A DNA stretch of 64,000 nt from Halomonas sp. GD1P12 (lineage in GTDB: Bacteria > Pseudomonadota > Gammaproteobacteria > Pseudomonadales > Halomonadaceae): assembly GCF_025725645.1 (NCBI RefSeq), contig NZ_CP107007.1, positions 1,550,001 through 1,614,000 on the forward strand. The letters are read 5' to 3'. How positions within the stretch are numbered: position 1 is the first letter of the stretch; each line of letters opens with the position of its first letter. The notes under the pieces are model-generated. The model had not been told where the DNA came from. It saw only the letters and a list, made by a program, of their open reading frames with translations, and searched no databases. A program made the position numbers and the translations under genes. Below, in pieces: positions 40,053 through 48,607 of the stretch.

Positions 40053-41573
40053 ATGTGCGGTATTGTGGGCCTTCTGGCCGGGCAAGCGGTGAATCAGGGC
40101 ATTTACGATGCGCTGACCGTACTTCAGCACCGAGGGCAGGACGCCGCGGGCATGATGACGTGGAGCGAGGGACGCTTTCTACTGCGCAAGAGCAATGGCC
40201 TGGTGCGCGATGTCTTCCACACCCGCCACATGGCGCGCTTGAAAGGTCATCTGGGGATCGGTCACGTGCGCTACCCAACGGCGGGCTCCTCGAGCGAAGC
40301 CGAATCCCAGCCGTTTTACGTCAACTCGCCCTACGGCATTGCGCTGGCGCACAACGGTAACCTGACCAACTCCGAGCAGTTGAAGCAGGAGCTTTTTTCG
40401 ACCGATCTTCGCCACATCAATACGAGCTCCGATTCGGAAGTGCTGCTCAACGTGTTCGCCCACGAGCTCGGAAAGCAAGGCCTGCATTTGACCGCCGAGG
40501 ACATCTTCGATGCGGTGCGCCGGGTGCATCGTCGCTGCAAGGGCGGCTATGCGGCGGTAGCGATCATCAACGGCTTCGGCATGGTCGCATTTCGCGATCC
40601 GCACGGCATTCGCCCGGTGGTGTTCGGTACCCGTCAGGAGGGCGATACCCAGGAGGTCATGATCGCGTCGGAATCCGTGGCGCTGGACGTCGGTGGCTTC
40701 GAGCTCGAGCGCGACCTGGGCCCGGGCGAGGCGATCTTCGTCGACATGCAGGGCAACTACCACACCCAGGTGTGCGCGGACCGCCCCGAGCTTTACTCCT
40801 GCATTTTCGAGCACGTTTATCTCGCGCGCCCGGACTCGCTGCTCGACGGCGCCTATGTGTACGGCACGCGCATGCAGATGGGCCGCAAGCTTGGCGATCG
40901 TATCCTCAACGAGTGGCCGGATCACGATATCGATGTGGTCATCCCGATTCCCGATACCTCGCGCACCTCGGCGCTGGAGATGGCACAGCACCTGGGCGTG
41001 ACCTATCGCGAAGGGTTCATGAAGAACCGCTACATTGGGCGGACCTTCATCATGCCGGGCCAAACCCAGCGCAAAAAATCAGTGCGTCAAAAGCTCAACG
41101 CGATCGACGTCGAGTTTCGCGGCAAGAACGTGCTGCTCGTGGACGATTCCATCGTGCGCGGCACGACCTGCAAGCAGATCATCCAGATGGCTCGCGACGC
41201 CGGCGCGCGCAACGTCTACTTCGCCTCCGCCGCGCCGCCGGTTCGCTACCCGAACGTCTACGGCATCGACATGCCGGTCGCCTCGGAGCTGATCGCTCAT
41301 GGGCGCACGGAAGCGGAAGTGGGCGAGCTGATCGGCGCCGACCGCATTTTCTATCAGGACCTTGACGACCTGAAAGAGGCGTGCCGCGAAGTGAACCCCG
41401 ACATGAAGGAGTTCGACTGCTCGGTCTTCGACGGACATTACGTGACCGGCGATATCGACGAGGCGTACCTGGCCGTGCTGGAAGCCAACCGCAACGATGC
41501 CGCCAAGGATCAAAGCGCCGGCGATCACGCGCTGGTCGACATGCACAACCAGGACGACGATCTGGACGACTGA
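40053..41573 (+). CDS. purF: Amidophosphoribosyltransferase
   Basis: First committed step of purine synthesis: PRPP + Gln to phosphoribosylamine. 506 residues. The N-terminal nucleophile Cys 2 ([10 protein letters not shown]) is exposed after Met removal, so it is the E. coli-type without propeptide. Glutaminase residues lie in [12 protein letters not shown] (about 70); the PRPP motif is [13 protein letters not shown] (about 363). GAGAGG precedes the ATG. Confidence 0.97.
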   Translation: MCGIVGLLAGQAVNQGIYDALTVLQHRGQDAAGMMTWSEGRFLLRKSNGLVRDVFHTRHMARLKGHLGIGHVRYPTAGSSSEAESQPFYVNSPYGIALAHNGNLTNSEQLKQELFSTDLRHINTSSDSEVLLNVFAHELGKQGLHLTAEDIFDAVRRVHRRCKGGYAAVAIINGFGMVAFRDPHGIRPVVFGTRQEGDTQEVMIASESVALDVGGFELERDLGPGEAIFVDMQGNYHTQVCADRPELYSCIFEHVYLARPDSLLDGAYVYGTRMQMGRKLGDRILNEWPDHDIDVVIPIPDTSRTSALEMAQHLGVTYREGFMKNRYIGRTFIMPGQTQRKKSVRQKLNAIDVEFRGKNVLLVDDSIVRGTTCKQIIQMARDAGARNVYFASAAPPVRYPNVYGIDMPVASELIAHGRTEAEVGELIGADRIFYQDLDDLKEACREVNPDMKEFDCSVFDGHYVTGDIDEAYLAVLEANRNDAAKDQSAGDHALVDMHNQDDDLDD

Positions 41574-41602
41574 CACGCCCACGGATTGCCAAAGGTAGCT
41601 TT

Positions 41603-42811
41603 ATGCAGGACGACTTCGATCACTCAAACGACGCTCCCGAGTACGCGCTTGACACGCTGGCCATTCGCGCCGGCCATCACCGGACGTTCGAGCAGGAGCA
41701 TTCCGAGCCGATCTTTCCGACCTCGAGCTTCGTCTACGAAAGCGCCGCCGAGGCGGCGCGCAAGTTCGGTGGCAAGGAAGCCGGTAACGTCTATTCCCGC
41801 TTCACCAATCCGACCGTGCATACCTTCGAGCGCCGTCTGGCGGCGCTCGAAGGCGGGGAGCGCTGTGTCGCGACCAGCTCCGGCATGGCGGCGATTCTTT
41901 CGACGGCGCTGGCGCTGCTCTCCCAGGGCGACGAGATCGTCGCCTCGCGCTCGCTGTTTGGCTCGACGGTAAGCTTGTTCGACAAGTATCTGGGCAAGTT
42001 CGGCATTACCACGCGTTACGTCGAGCTTTCCGATCTCGAGGCCTGGCGGCAGGCGATGACGCCCGCCACCAAACTACTGTTTGCCGAAACGCCGTCGAAC
42101 CCGCTGTCTGAGGTGGCGGACATCGCAGCGCTTTCAATGATCGCCAAAGAGCATGGCGCTTTGCTTGCCATCGATAACTGCTTTTTGACCCCGGCACTTC
42201 AGCAGCCTATCGCGCTGGGCGCTGATCTTGTGATCCACTCGGCGACCAAGTACCTGGACGGGCAGGGGCGCGCCATCGGCGGCGCCGTGGTAGGGCGCTT
42301 TGATCTGCTCGAAGAGGTGTTCGGCGTGGTGCGCACCTGTGGCCCTTGCCTGAGCCCGTTCAACGCCTGGATTTTCACCAAGGGGCTCGAGACGCTCTCG
42401 CTGCGCATGAAGGCTCATAGTGAAAATGCCCTGGCACTGGCCAGGTGGCTCGCCGAGCATCCGGCGGTCGAGCGCGTGCACTACAGCGGTCTTGAGCATC
42501 ACGCCCAGCACGCACTGGCCAAAAAACAGCAGCGCGGCTTCGGCGCCGTGCTGGGGGTCGAGGTCGTCAACGGCCAGGAGGGTGCCTGGCAGGTGATCGA
42601 TGCCACACGGCTTTTGTCGATCACTGGCAACCTGGGCGATGTCAAAACCACCATCACCCACCCGGGCACGACGACCCATGGCCGGCTGTCTGATGCCCAG
42701 CGCGAGGCCGCCGGGATTGCCCCGGGGCTGATCCGCATCGCGGTGGGGCTGGAGGACCAGCAGGACATCCGCGCTGACCTTGCCCGCGGGCTCGATGCGC
42801 TGGCAGGCTAG
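41603..42811 (+). CDS. metZ: O-succinylhomoserine sulfhydrylase
   Basis: PLP enzyme making homocysteine from O-succinylhomoserine and sulfide. 402 residues of the Cys/Met-metabolism PLP family; PLP lysine in HSATKYLDGQGRAIGG (about 213), phosphate site YSRFTNPTVHTFE and SSGMAAI. The cvpA-purF-metZ order is the Pseudomonas metZ context, which separates it from MetB/MetC. ATG 41603 has AAAGGTAG upstream; longer frames overlap purF. A methionine link with metNIQ in the same window. Confidence 0.92.
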   Translation: MQDDFDHSNDAPEYALDTLAIRAGHHRTFEQEHSEPIFPTSSFVYESAAEAARKFGGKEAGNVYSRFTNPTVHTFERRLAALEGGERCVATSSGMAAILSTALALLSQGDEIVASRSLFGSTVSLFDKYLGKFGITTRYVELSDLEAWRQAMTPATKLLFAETPSNPLSEVADIAALSMIAKEHGALLAIDNCFLTPALQQPIALGADLVIHSATKYLDGQGRAIGGAVVGRFDLLEEVFGVVRTCGPCLSPFNAWIFTKGLETLSLRMKAHSENALALARWLAEHPAVERVHYSGLEHHAQHALAKKQQRGFGAVLGVEVVNGQEGAWQVIDATRLLSITGNLGDVKTTITHPGTTTHGRLSDAQREAAGIAPGLIRIAVGLEDQQDIRADLARGLDALAG

Positions 42812-42836
42812 TGCAAGGGCTCTTTCAGCTCTCTTC

Positions 42837-42860
42837 AAACCCCGCCCTGGCGGGGTTTTT
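42837..42860 (+). terminator. Intrinsic terminator after metZ
   Basis: AAACCCCGC (42837-42845), loop, GCGGGGTTT (42850-42858) followed by more T. The 266-base gap to 43078 otherwise has only the ACCGT-type repeats described separately. Confidence 0.88.
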
Positions 42861-43028
42861 CGTGTTTGAATCGGCTAGGTGTAAAGGTCGCGTTCGAAAA
42901 TGTTGACGCCAACCGTATTGTTAGCGTGGTAATAAACGGTTTTTACGAACGAACTGTCCCGCTTTTTTCAGCGGTGCTCACACCGGTAAACCGTTATGCT
43001 CTGCCCACTTTCCAAATCAAAACCTTAT

Positions 43029-43056
43029 TTACCGTTCTGACAACAAAAGACGGTAA
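43029..43056 (+). promoter_or_regulatory. Inverted repeat TTACCGT-N14-ACGGTAA before the cytochrome b561 gene
   Basis: TTACCGT (43029-43035) and ACGGTAA (43050-43056) form an inverted repeat ending 21 bases before the ATG. Related ACCGT/ACGGT words occur near 42912, 42937 and 42984-42993, suggesting an array of half-sites for one regulator. Confidence 0.4.
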
Positions 43057-43077
43057 CTCTTCATTAGGGACCGGGGC

Positions 43078-43635
43078 ATGTGGCGCAATACACGAAGCGG
43101 GTGGGGGCTTGTCAGCATTTCGTTTCACTGGCTCAGTGCCTTGACCGTGATCGGCCTTTTTATACTAGGCTGGTGGATGACCGGTCTTGGCTACTACGAC
43201 CCCTGGTACAATCAGGGGCCTTGGGTACACCGCTCGATCGGTATCCTGCTGTTGATGGTCACCACCGCGCGTATTGTCTGGCGGCTCGTGCAGCCTACCC
43301 CAGAAGGTGAGGGCAGCCGGTTCGAGCGCCTTGCCGCCCACGTAGGGCATATCGGCCTGTACGTGCTGCTGCTTCTGGTAATGCTGAGCGGCTATCTGAT
43401 TTCGACGGCGAACGGGCGAGGCGTAAGCGTCTTCGACTGGTTCGAGATGCCGGCGGTGCTGTCGAGTCTTCCCAATCAGGCGTCCATTGCTGGCGACATT
43501 CACTGGTACAGCGCGGTGACGCTCATCGTCATCGCCGCGGGCCACGCGCTGGCCGCGCTCAAGCATCATTTCGTCAACCGTCATACGACGCTTTCGCGTA
43601 TGCTCAGCCCAGCCGATAGCCGACGCCGAGCTTAA
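43078..43635 (+). CDS. Cytochrome b561-family protein
   Basis: 185-residue, four-helix di-haem b membrane protein of the CybB/b561 family, probably passing electrons between the quinone pool and periplasmic acceptors. Candidate haem-ligand histidines: SISFHWLSAL (about 17), PWVHRSIG (about 50), GDIHWYSAV (about 141) and AAGHALAAL (about 155). The pairing with YceI downstream is common (yceJ-yceI in E. coli), supporting the call. Confidence 0.9.
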   Translation: MWRNTRSGWGLVSISFHWLSALTVIGLFILGWWMTGLGYYDPWYNQGPWVHRSIGILLLMVTTARIVWRLVQPTPEGEGSRFERLAAHVGHIGLYVLLLLVMLSGYLISTANGRGVSVFDWFEMPAVLSSLPNQASIAGDIHWYSAVTLIVIAAGHALAALKHHFVNRHTTLSRMLSPADSRRRA

Positions 43636-43698
43636 CGATTTCACCCGGGTCGCCGGAGGGCGCCCCGACTCAACCAGGGAAAGAGAGGAGACGTTTCA

Positions 43699-44283
43699 AT
43701 GTTGAAAAAGAGCCTTGTTGCAACTGCCGTTGCTGCCGCTGCGCTGGTACCGCTAAGCCAGGCCCAGGCCGCCGATTACGTGGTGGATACCGAAGGCCAG
43801 CACGCCTTCGTACAGTTCAAGATCAGCCACCTGGGCATGTCCTACATTCTGGGTAGCTTCGAGGAGTTCTCCGGCGAATTCACCTACGACGAAAACGATC
43901 TGGACGCCTCAACCGTCGAGATGGAAGTGCAGGTCGATAGCCTGAACTCCAATCACGCCGAGCGCGACCGTCATATCCTGAGCGAGGACTTCCTCAACGC
44001 CAGCGAGTACCCGACGGCCACGTTCACCTCGACCGGTTTCGAGTCCGAAGGTGACAACGAAGGCACGCTGACCGGCGAGCTGACGCTGCACGGCGAAACC
44101 CAGGAACTCGAAATGCCGGTGACCCTGATCGGTGAAGGTGACGACCCCTGGGGCAACTACCGCGCTGGTTTCGAGGGTAGCACCATGATCACCCTAAGCG
44201 ACTACGGTATCGACATGAGCGACTTCCCGGAAGCCATGCACGAGCTCGAACTCTACGTGGTGTTCGAAGGTATCCGCCAGTAA
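43699..44283 (+). CDS. YceI-family periplasmic lipid-binding protein
   Basis: 194 residues: signal peptide cleaved after ...LSQAQA, then the YceI beta-barrel (lipocalin-like) with typical VDTEGQHAFVQFKISHLGMS, NSNHAERDRHIL and TFTSTGFE. Family members bind polyisoprenoid or quinone-like lipids; with the adjacent cytochrome b561 a quinone-related role is plausible. GAGAGGAG ribosome site. A strong terminator follows. Confidence 0.92.
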   Translation: MLKKSLVATAVAAAALVPLSQAQAADYVVDTEGQHAFVQFKISHLGMSYILGSFEEFSGEFTYDENDLDASTVEMEVQVDSLNSNHAERDRHILSEDFLNASEYPTATFTSTGFESEGDNEGTLTGELTLHGETQELEMPVTLIGEGDDPWGNYRAGFEGSTMITLSDYGIDMSDFPEAMHELELYVVFEGIRQ

Positions 44284-44295
44284 GTCCACCGTGTT

Positions 44296-44334
44296 AAAAA
44301 GCGCCATCGCCCCGGCCGGGGCGGTGGCGCTTTT
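44296..44334 (+). terminator. Strong intrinsic terminator after yceI
   Basis: AAAAGCGCCA.CGCCCC... pairs with ...GGGGCG.TGGCGCTTTT: arms at about 44297-44315 and 44316-44334 with a GC-rich core and a T-run. Confidence 0.88.
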
Positions 44335-44374
44335 GCGTTTTGAGTCGCAAAAAATTTTCGATAGGAGTTTCGTC

Positions 44375-45754
44375 TTGGCCACTTCGCGTCAGCACACTCT
44401 GGGCCTCACCTTGTGGCGACAAACCTGGCCGATGGCCATCGGCGTTCTCGCGCTGCTGGGCTTTCAACTGGTCGATAGCGCTTTCATTGCGCGCCTGGGC
44501 ACGGCGCCGCTGGCGGCGCAGTCGTTCACCTTTCCGCTCTCGTTTTTGATCATCGGCGTGCAGGTCGGCATGGGAATTGCCATCGCCGCGCTGGTCTCTC
44601 GGGCGCTGGGGGCGGGCGAAGACGAGCGTGCACGGCGCCTGGGAAGTCTCGTACTGCTCGCCGGTGGCGGCGTCATCGGCGCGCTATGTATTCTGCTCTG
44701 GCTGTTACAGACGCCTATTTTCACGCTTCTTGGCGCCGATGATACTGCACTTGGCTATATACGAACCTACTGGGGCCCGCAGCTTTTTTCTGCCTGGCTG
44801 GCCGCGCTGTTATACTTCGTTTACAGCCTTTTTCGCGCCCACGGCGATACTTACCTCCCCGGCAAGATGATGGTGCTCAGCAGTGCGGTCAACCTGGCGC
44901 TCGACCCGCTGCTGATCTTTGGCGCAGGCGACTGGCCCGGGCTTGGGCTTCCTGGCGCGGCCTGGGCGAGCGTCGTCGCCTTTGGCGTCGGGCTCGCGGT
45001 GATTAGCCGCAAACTGGCACGCCATCAGTGGCTGGCGTTCGACGGCATTGTTCTTGAAGCGCGAGCCTCCTGGCGACGTTTTATCGGTATCGCCGGGCCT
45101 GCGATGGTCAGCCAGCTAATGCCGCCGCTGGCCGCGATGCTGGCGATCACCGCGGTTGCCGGGCTCGGCGATGTTCAGGTGGCGGCCTGGGGGTTGGCGA
45201 ATCGGCTGGAAACCATGTCGCTGATGGTGATTCTCGCCATGACCATGTCGCTGCCGCCCTGGCTTGGCCGCTGCTATGGGGCGGGCGACTGGGCACAGAT
45301 TCATCGGCTGATGCGCCTGGCGCTCAAGGTGGCGCTGGTGTGGCAGCTTGCCCTCGGCATCGTGCTGGCACTCGTTGCGCCCTGGGTGGCCGCGGCGCTG
45401 GCGGGTAACCCGGAGGTGCGCGAGGCGCTGACGCTTCTGATCCGCTTCATGCTGCCAAGCTATGCGCTGCTCGGCGTATGCATGCTGGTGGTGTCGGCAG
45501 GCAACGCGCTGGGCTGGCCGCTTCGGGCGATGCTCTTGTCCAGCGCGCGGCTGTTCGTGTTCTACCTGCCGTCTCTGTGGCTCGGGACGCTGCTTTTCGG
45601 CTGGGTGGGGCTGGCCGCCGGCGCCGCGATCGGCAACGTGATGGCCGGACTCGCCGCCTGGATCGTGCTGCGGCGCATACTGTCGCGCCCGCACCGCCAG
45701 GCGGCGCCTGCCGATATCAGGGATGACGCGCTTTCTGAAACGCGAAGTAGCTAA
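44375..45754 (+). CDS. MATE-family multidrug/cation exporter
   Basis: 459-residue, 12-helix efflux protein of the MATE family (Na+ or H+ antiport). Typical parts: TWPMAIGVLALLGFQLVDSAFIARLG at the first helices (cited here as MAIGVLALLGFQLVDS) and the repeated half around AMVSQLMPPLAAMLAITAVAGLGD. The likely start is TTG 44375, because TAGGAG lies 7 bases upstream; an in-frame GTG at 44291 falls before the yceI terminator and encodes hairpin sequence. Na+ coupling would match the Na+-NQR host but cannot be seen directly. Confidence 0.88.
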   Translation: MATSRQHTLGLTLWRQTWPMAIGVLALLGFQLVDSAFIARLGTAPLAAQSFTFPLSFLIIGVQVGMGIAIAALVSRALGAGEDERARRLGSLVLLAGGGVIGALCILLWLLQTPIFTLLGADDTALGYIRTYWGPQLFSAWLAALLYFVYSLFRAHGDTYLPGKMMVLSSAVNLALDPLLIFGAGDWPGLGLPGAAWASVVAFGVGLAVISRKLARHQWLAFDGIVLEARASWRRFIGIAGPAMVSQLMPPLAAMLAITAVAGLGDVQVAAWGLANRLETMSLMVILAMTMSLPPWLGRCYGAGDWAQIHRLMRLALKVALVWQLALGIVLALVAPWVAAALAGNPEVREALTLLIRFMLPSYALLGVCMLVVSAGNALGWPLRAMLLSSARLFVFYLPSLWLGTLLFGWVGLAAGAAIGNVMAGLAAWIVLRRILSRPHRQAAPADIRDDALSETRSS

Positions 45755-47198
45755 ACAGTAGCGCCATGGCAAGATAGCCCATGACGAAGTCCGGTGCGGC
45801 GTTGAGCGCAAGCTTCGGTGCGTGCATCAGGCCAACGAACGAGAAGCCCGCCGCGACCAGCGCGAAGATGGCCGCCTTGCGAAAGCGGTGGTCGATGGCG
45901 CACACCGTCATCGCGCCGAGCAGAATGGCCATGAACATGGCGCCCTGGCCCATCACCACGATGGCCGAGGAGATACCGCTGACGACCTCTTCAGCGCCGC
46001 GGTTGAAGCGGGTCGAGACGTAGTTGGCGAAGTAGGGCAGCATGGCCAGCGCGACCGCCGGATAGTAGCGGGTGTCGTTGGCCTGGAACGCGGTGGTGAT
46101 CATCGAAATGCCCACGAACACCAGGATGGGGGCGACCACGGAAACGGGAATGATCGCCGCGAGGGCGGCGATCAGCCCGAGCATGGTCGCCAGGCCATAC
46201 ACCGCGCCGTTGGCAATGCTGTAGCCGCGCCCGGCGCCCATCCACTTGGCGCCGACGGTAGCGATGTACACCGTGGTTGGAAACACGCCGCCGAACAGCG
46301 CGCCGATCATGGTGCCTGCGCCGTCCACCGCCTGACATTCGCGCACGTCGTATTTATCGCCGGCGGCTTCCATCGCCTCGACGTTGTTCATCGTCTCGAT
46401 GGCGTTGTAAAGCGTGATGGGTAGCACCACGGTCAGCACCGCCAGCATCCCGCCGAACAGTAGCCCAAGCCCGTCCCACCAGGCCCAATTCGGCAGCAGC
46501 GGATAAAAGCCCAGATGCGTGAAGGCGTCACTAAAGCGCTCGCCACCGGCATCGCCGATCAGGTACGCCATCACCGTGCCCAGCACGATGGCAAACAGCG
46601 ACGTGGGAAGTTTGAACGGCATGCTCACCCGGGCGATCAGCCCCACGATGGTAATGCCCAGCACCAGTAGCCCGATGACCGGCATCTCCAACGTCTTGAA
46701 CAGCATTTCGCCGGCGATGAACGTGAGCGCCACGCCCGCCACCGCGCCGAGCATGGCCGCTCGCGGCAAATGGTGTTGCACGAAGCGCCCGACCAGGCTC
46801 ACCAGCGCCTCGATGGCGCCGCTGATGAAACAGGCCGCCACCGCCACCTGCCAGGCGAGCGTGGCATCGCCGGTCAACTGCTTGGCCGGTAGCAGCACGC
46901 CGAAAAGAAAGACGAACATGACCGGCGTCGAGATACCGTAGGAGAGCGCGGTCACGTCGCTTCGCTGCTCCCGGTGGGCCAAGCGCGTCGCACTCCAGGC
47001 GTAGTAGAAGTTGCCCGCCATGACCGCGACCGCCGCCCCGGGCAGAACCTGCCCGAAGACGATCTCTGCGGGAAAGTCCATGCCCAGCATGGTGATCGCG
47101 ATGATCACGAAGTTGGCAATGTTGTTTTGAAACAGCGCGAAAAACGCGTCGGTGTCTTCTTTTTTATACCAGGGATAGCGAAAGCCGTGGGCCGCCAT
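45717..47198 (-). CDS. NCS2-family nucleobase (xanthine/uracil-type) permease
   Basis: 493-residue, about 13-14-helix carrier of the nucleobase-cation symporter 2 family, start MAAHGFRYPWYKKEDTDAFF. The family core is seen in FGGVFPTTVYIATVGAKWMGAGRGYSI (cited: FGGVFPTTVYIATVG), a variant of the usual QNNG region. The substrate (purine or pyrimidine) cannot be fixed. ATG 47198 has CCGAGG upstream; the longer frame to 47249 runs through a terminator. Overlaps the MATE gene end by 38 bases in convergent orientation. A TetR-type palindrome sits 20 bases before the start. Confidence 0.85.
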   Translation of the reverse strand: MAAHGFRYPWYKKEDTDAFFALFQNNIANFVIIAITMLGMDFPAEIVFGQVLPGAAVAVMAGNFYYAWSATRLAHREQRSDVTALSYGISTPVMFVFLFGVLLPAKQLTGDATLAWQVAVAACFISGAIEALVSLVGRFVQHHLPRAAMLGAVAGVALTFIAGEMLFKTLEMPVIGLLVLGITIVGLIARVSMPFKLPTSLFAIVLGTVMAYLIGDAGGERFSDAFTHLGFYPLLPNWAWWDGLGLLFGGMLAVLTVVLPITLYNAIETMNNVEAMEAAGDKYDVRECQAVDGAGTMIGALFGGVFPTTVYIATVGAKWMGAGRGYSIANGAVYGLATMLGLIAALAAIIPVSVVAPILVFVGISMITTAFQANDTRYYPAVALAMLPYFANYVSTRFNRGAEEVVSGISSAIVVMGQGAMFMAILLGAMTVCAIDHRFRKAAIFALVAAGFSFVGLMHAPKLALNAAPDFVMGYLAMALLFSYFAFQKARHP

Positions 47199-47217
47199 GG
47201 AAAGCCTCGGAAATTTG

Positions 47218-47231
47218 ACTGATCGGTCAGT
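47218..47231. promoter_or_regulatory. TetR-type palindromic operator before the NCS2 permease
   Basis: ACTGA-TCGG-TCAGT, resembling TetR-family half-sites of the TGACCG.../...CGGTCA kind. It lies between the upstream aminotransferase terminator and the permease ATG, where a bound repressor would block transcription. No TetR gene is in the window. Confidence 0.5.
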
Positions 47232-47247
47232 TTTGATGATCGGAAAC

Positions 47248-47279
47248 AAAAGCGCCCAGACGATTGTCTGGGCGCTTTT
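47248..47279 (-). terminator. Intrinsic terminator after the aminotransferase gene
   Basis: AAAAGCGCCCAGAC (47248-47261), loop GATT, GTCTGGGCGCTTTT (47266-47279): a 14-bp perfect stem with a T-run on the minus strand. Confidence 0.92.
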
Positions 47280-47291
47280 GAAGGTACTGCG

Positions 47292-48482
47292 TTACTCGTT
47301 GACGGCGGCGATCGCCTTGGCCAGATAGGGCAGGTTCTCCTGAGAGAAACCGGCCACGTTGGCCCGGCCCGAACGAACCATGTAGATGCCGAACTCGTCG
47401 CGCAGGCGATCGACCTGCTCCGGCGTCAGGCCGGTGTAGGAGAACATGCCACGCTGCTCGGCAACGCAAGCGTACTTGTCAGCGAGGCCATAGGGCCTGA
47501 GCGCTTCGACGAAATCGCGGCGCAGCGTATTGATGCGATCGCGCATTTCGGTCAGCTCTTCACGCCACATCTGGCAAAGCTCCGGGTCGTGGAGAATTTC
47601 GCTGACGATGGCACCGCCGTGCGCCGGCGGATTGGAGTAGTTTTCGCGCGCAACGATGGCGACCTGAGAGCGCACGTTCTCCATCTGCTCTTCGTCCTTC
47701 GCCACCAGAATCAGCGCACCGGTACGCTCACAATAGATGCCGAAGTTCTTTGAGCAGGAGCTGGTGATGATCACCTCATCCAGGTTCTCTGCGAGAAGGC
47801 GTACGCCGTAAGCGTCCTCTTCCAGCCCTTCACCAAAGCCCTGGTAGGCGAAATCGACCAGCGGTAGAAGCTTGCGCTCTTTCACAATCTCGAGCACTTC
47901 CTGCCACTGCGCCTGGGAGAGATCGAAGCCGGTCGGGTTGTGACAGCACGCGTGCAGCACGACAACGTCCCCCTCGGGAATCTTCTTGAGCGCGTTGACC
48001 ATGCCTTCGAAGTCCAGGCGGTTGTCCGGGTCGACGTAGGGGTACTTATGAAGCTCGATCCCTGCCGAGGTGAAAATACCGTGGTGGTTCGGCCAGGTGG
48101 GGTCGCTGACCCAGATGCCCTTGCCCGGCATCTGGCCGGCGATGAAGTCCGCCGCCAGTCGCAGCGCGCCGGTGCCGCCGGGGGACTGGGTGGCGCTGGC
48201 GCGTTTCTGGCTCAGTACGCTCGAGTTTTCACCCAGTACGATCGGCAGCACGGCTTCACCGTAGGCGGGCGCGCCGTGAGAACCAATGTAGGTTTTGGTT
48301 GTTTCGTTATTGAGCAGACGAGCCTCTGCTTCCTTGACGGCGCGCATGATCGGCGTATTGCCGTTGGCATCGCGATAAACGCCGACGCCCAAATCCACTT
48401 TCTGTGGGTTGGTGTCTTTTTTGAAAGCATCGATCAGTCCAAGAATGGCATCACCCGGGACCCGCTCAATATGCTCGAACAT
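47292..48482 (-). CDS. Aspartate/aromatic amino-acid aminotransferase
   Basis: PLP transaminase of the AspC/TyrB type. 396 residues; start MFEHIERVPGDAILGLIDAF, PLP lysine in SCSKNFGIYCERTG (about 247), Asn/Asp/Tyr cofactor sites in HACCHNPTGFDLS (about 183) and VDFAYQGFGEG (about 212). Sequence alone does not separate aspartate (aspC) from aromatic (tyrB) preference, so no symbol is given. Confidence 0.93.
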   Translation of the reverse strand: MFEHIERVPGDAILGLIDAFKKDTNPQKVDLGVGVYRDANGNTPIMRAVKEAEARLLNNETTKTYIGSHGAPAYGEAVLPIVLGENSSVLSQKRASATQSPGGTGALRLAADFIAGQMPGKGIWVSDPTWPNHHGIFTSAGIELHKYPYVDPDNRLDFEGMVNALKKIPEGDVVVLHACCHNPTGFDLSQAQWQEVLEIVKERKLLPLVDFAYQGFGEGLEEDAYGVRLLAENLDEVIITSSCSKNFGIYCERTGALILVAKDEEQMENVRSQVAIVARENYSNPPAHGGAIVSEILHDPELCQMWREELTEMRDRINTLRRDFVEALRPYGLADKYACVAEQRGMFSYTGLTPEQVDRLRDEFGIYMVRSGRANVAGFSQENLPYLAKAIAAVNE

Positions 48483-48607
48483 TGAAATGACTACCTCGTT
48501 AAGCGATGAATAATATGCAGCGCTTTATGATGCCATCGCGTTACGGGAACTGCCACACCGCTGGCCGGGTAATCGGTAAAAGAGTCGCCGTCTTGAGCGC
48601 CCTGGCT

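Noticed and set aside
42866..43144. Small open frame before cytochrome b561
   Set aside because: It spans the repeat-rich control region and overlaps the start of a certain gene in another frame.
44291..44374. Longer MATE start at GTG 44291
   Set aside because: This stretch encodes the yceI terminator hairpin; TTG 44375 has a well-placed TAGGAG.
47199..47249. Longer NCS2 permease start at 47249
   Set aside because: It would run through the aminotransferase terminator and the TetR-type palindrome; ATG 47198 has a ribosome site.
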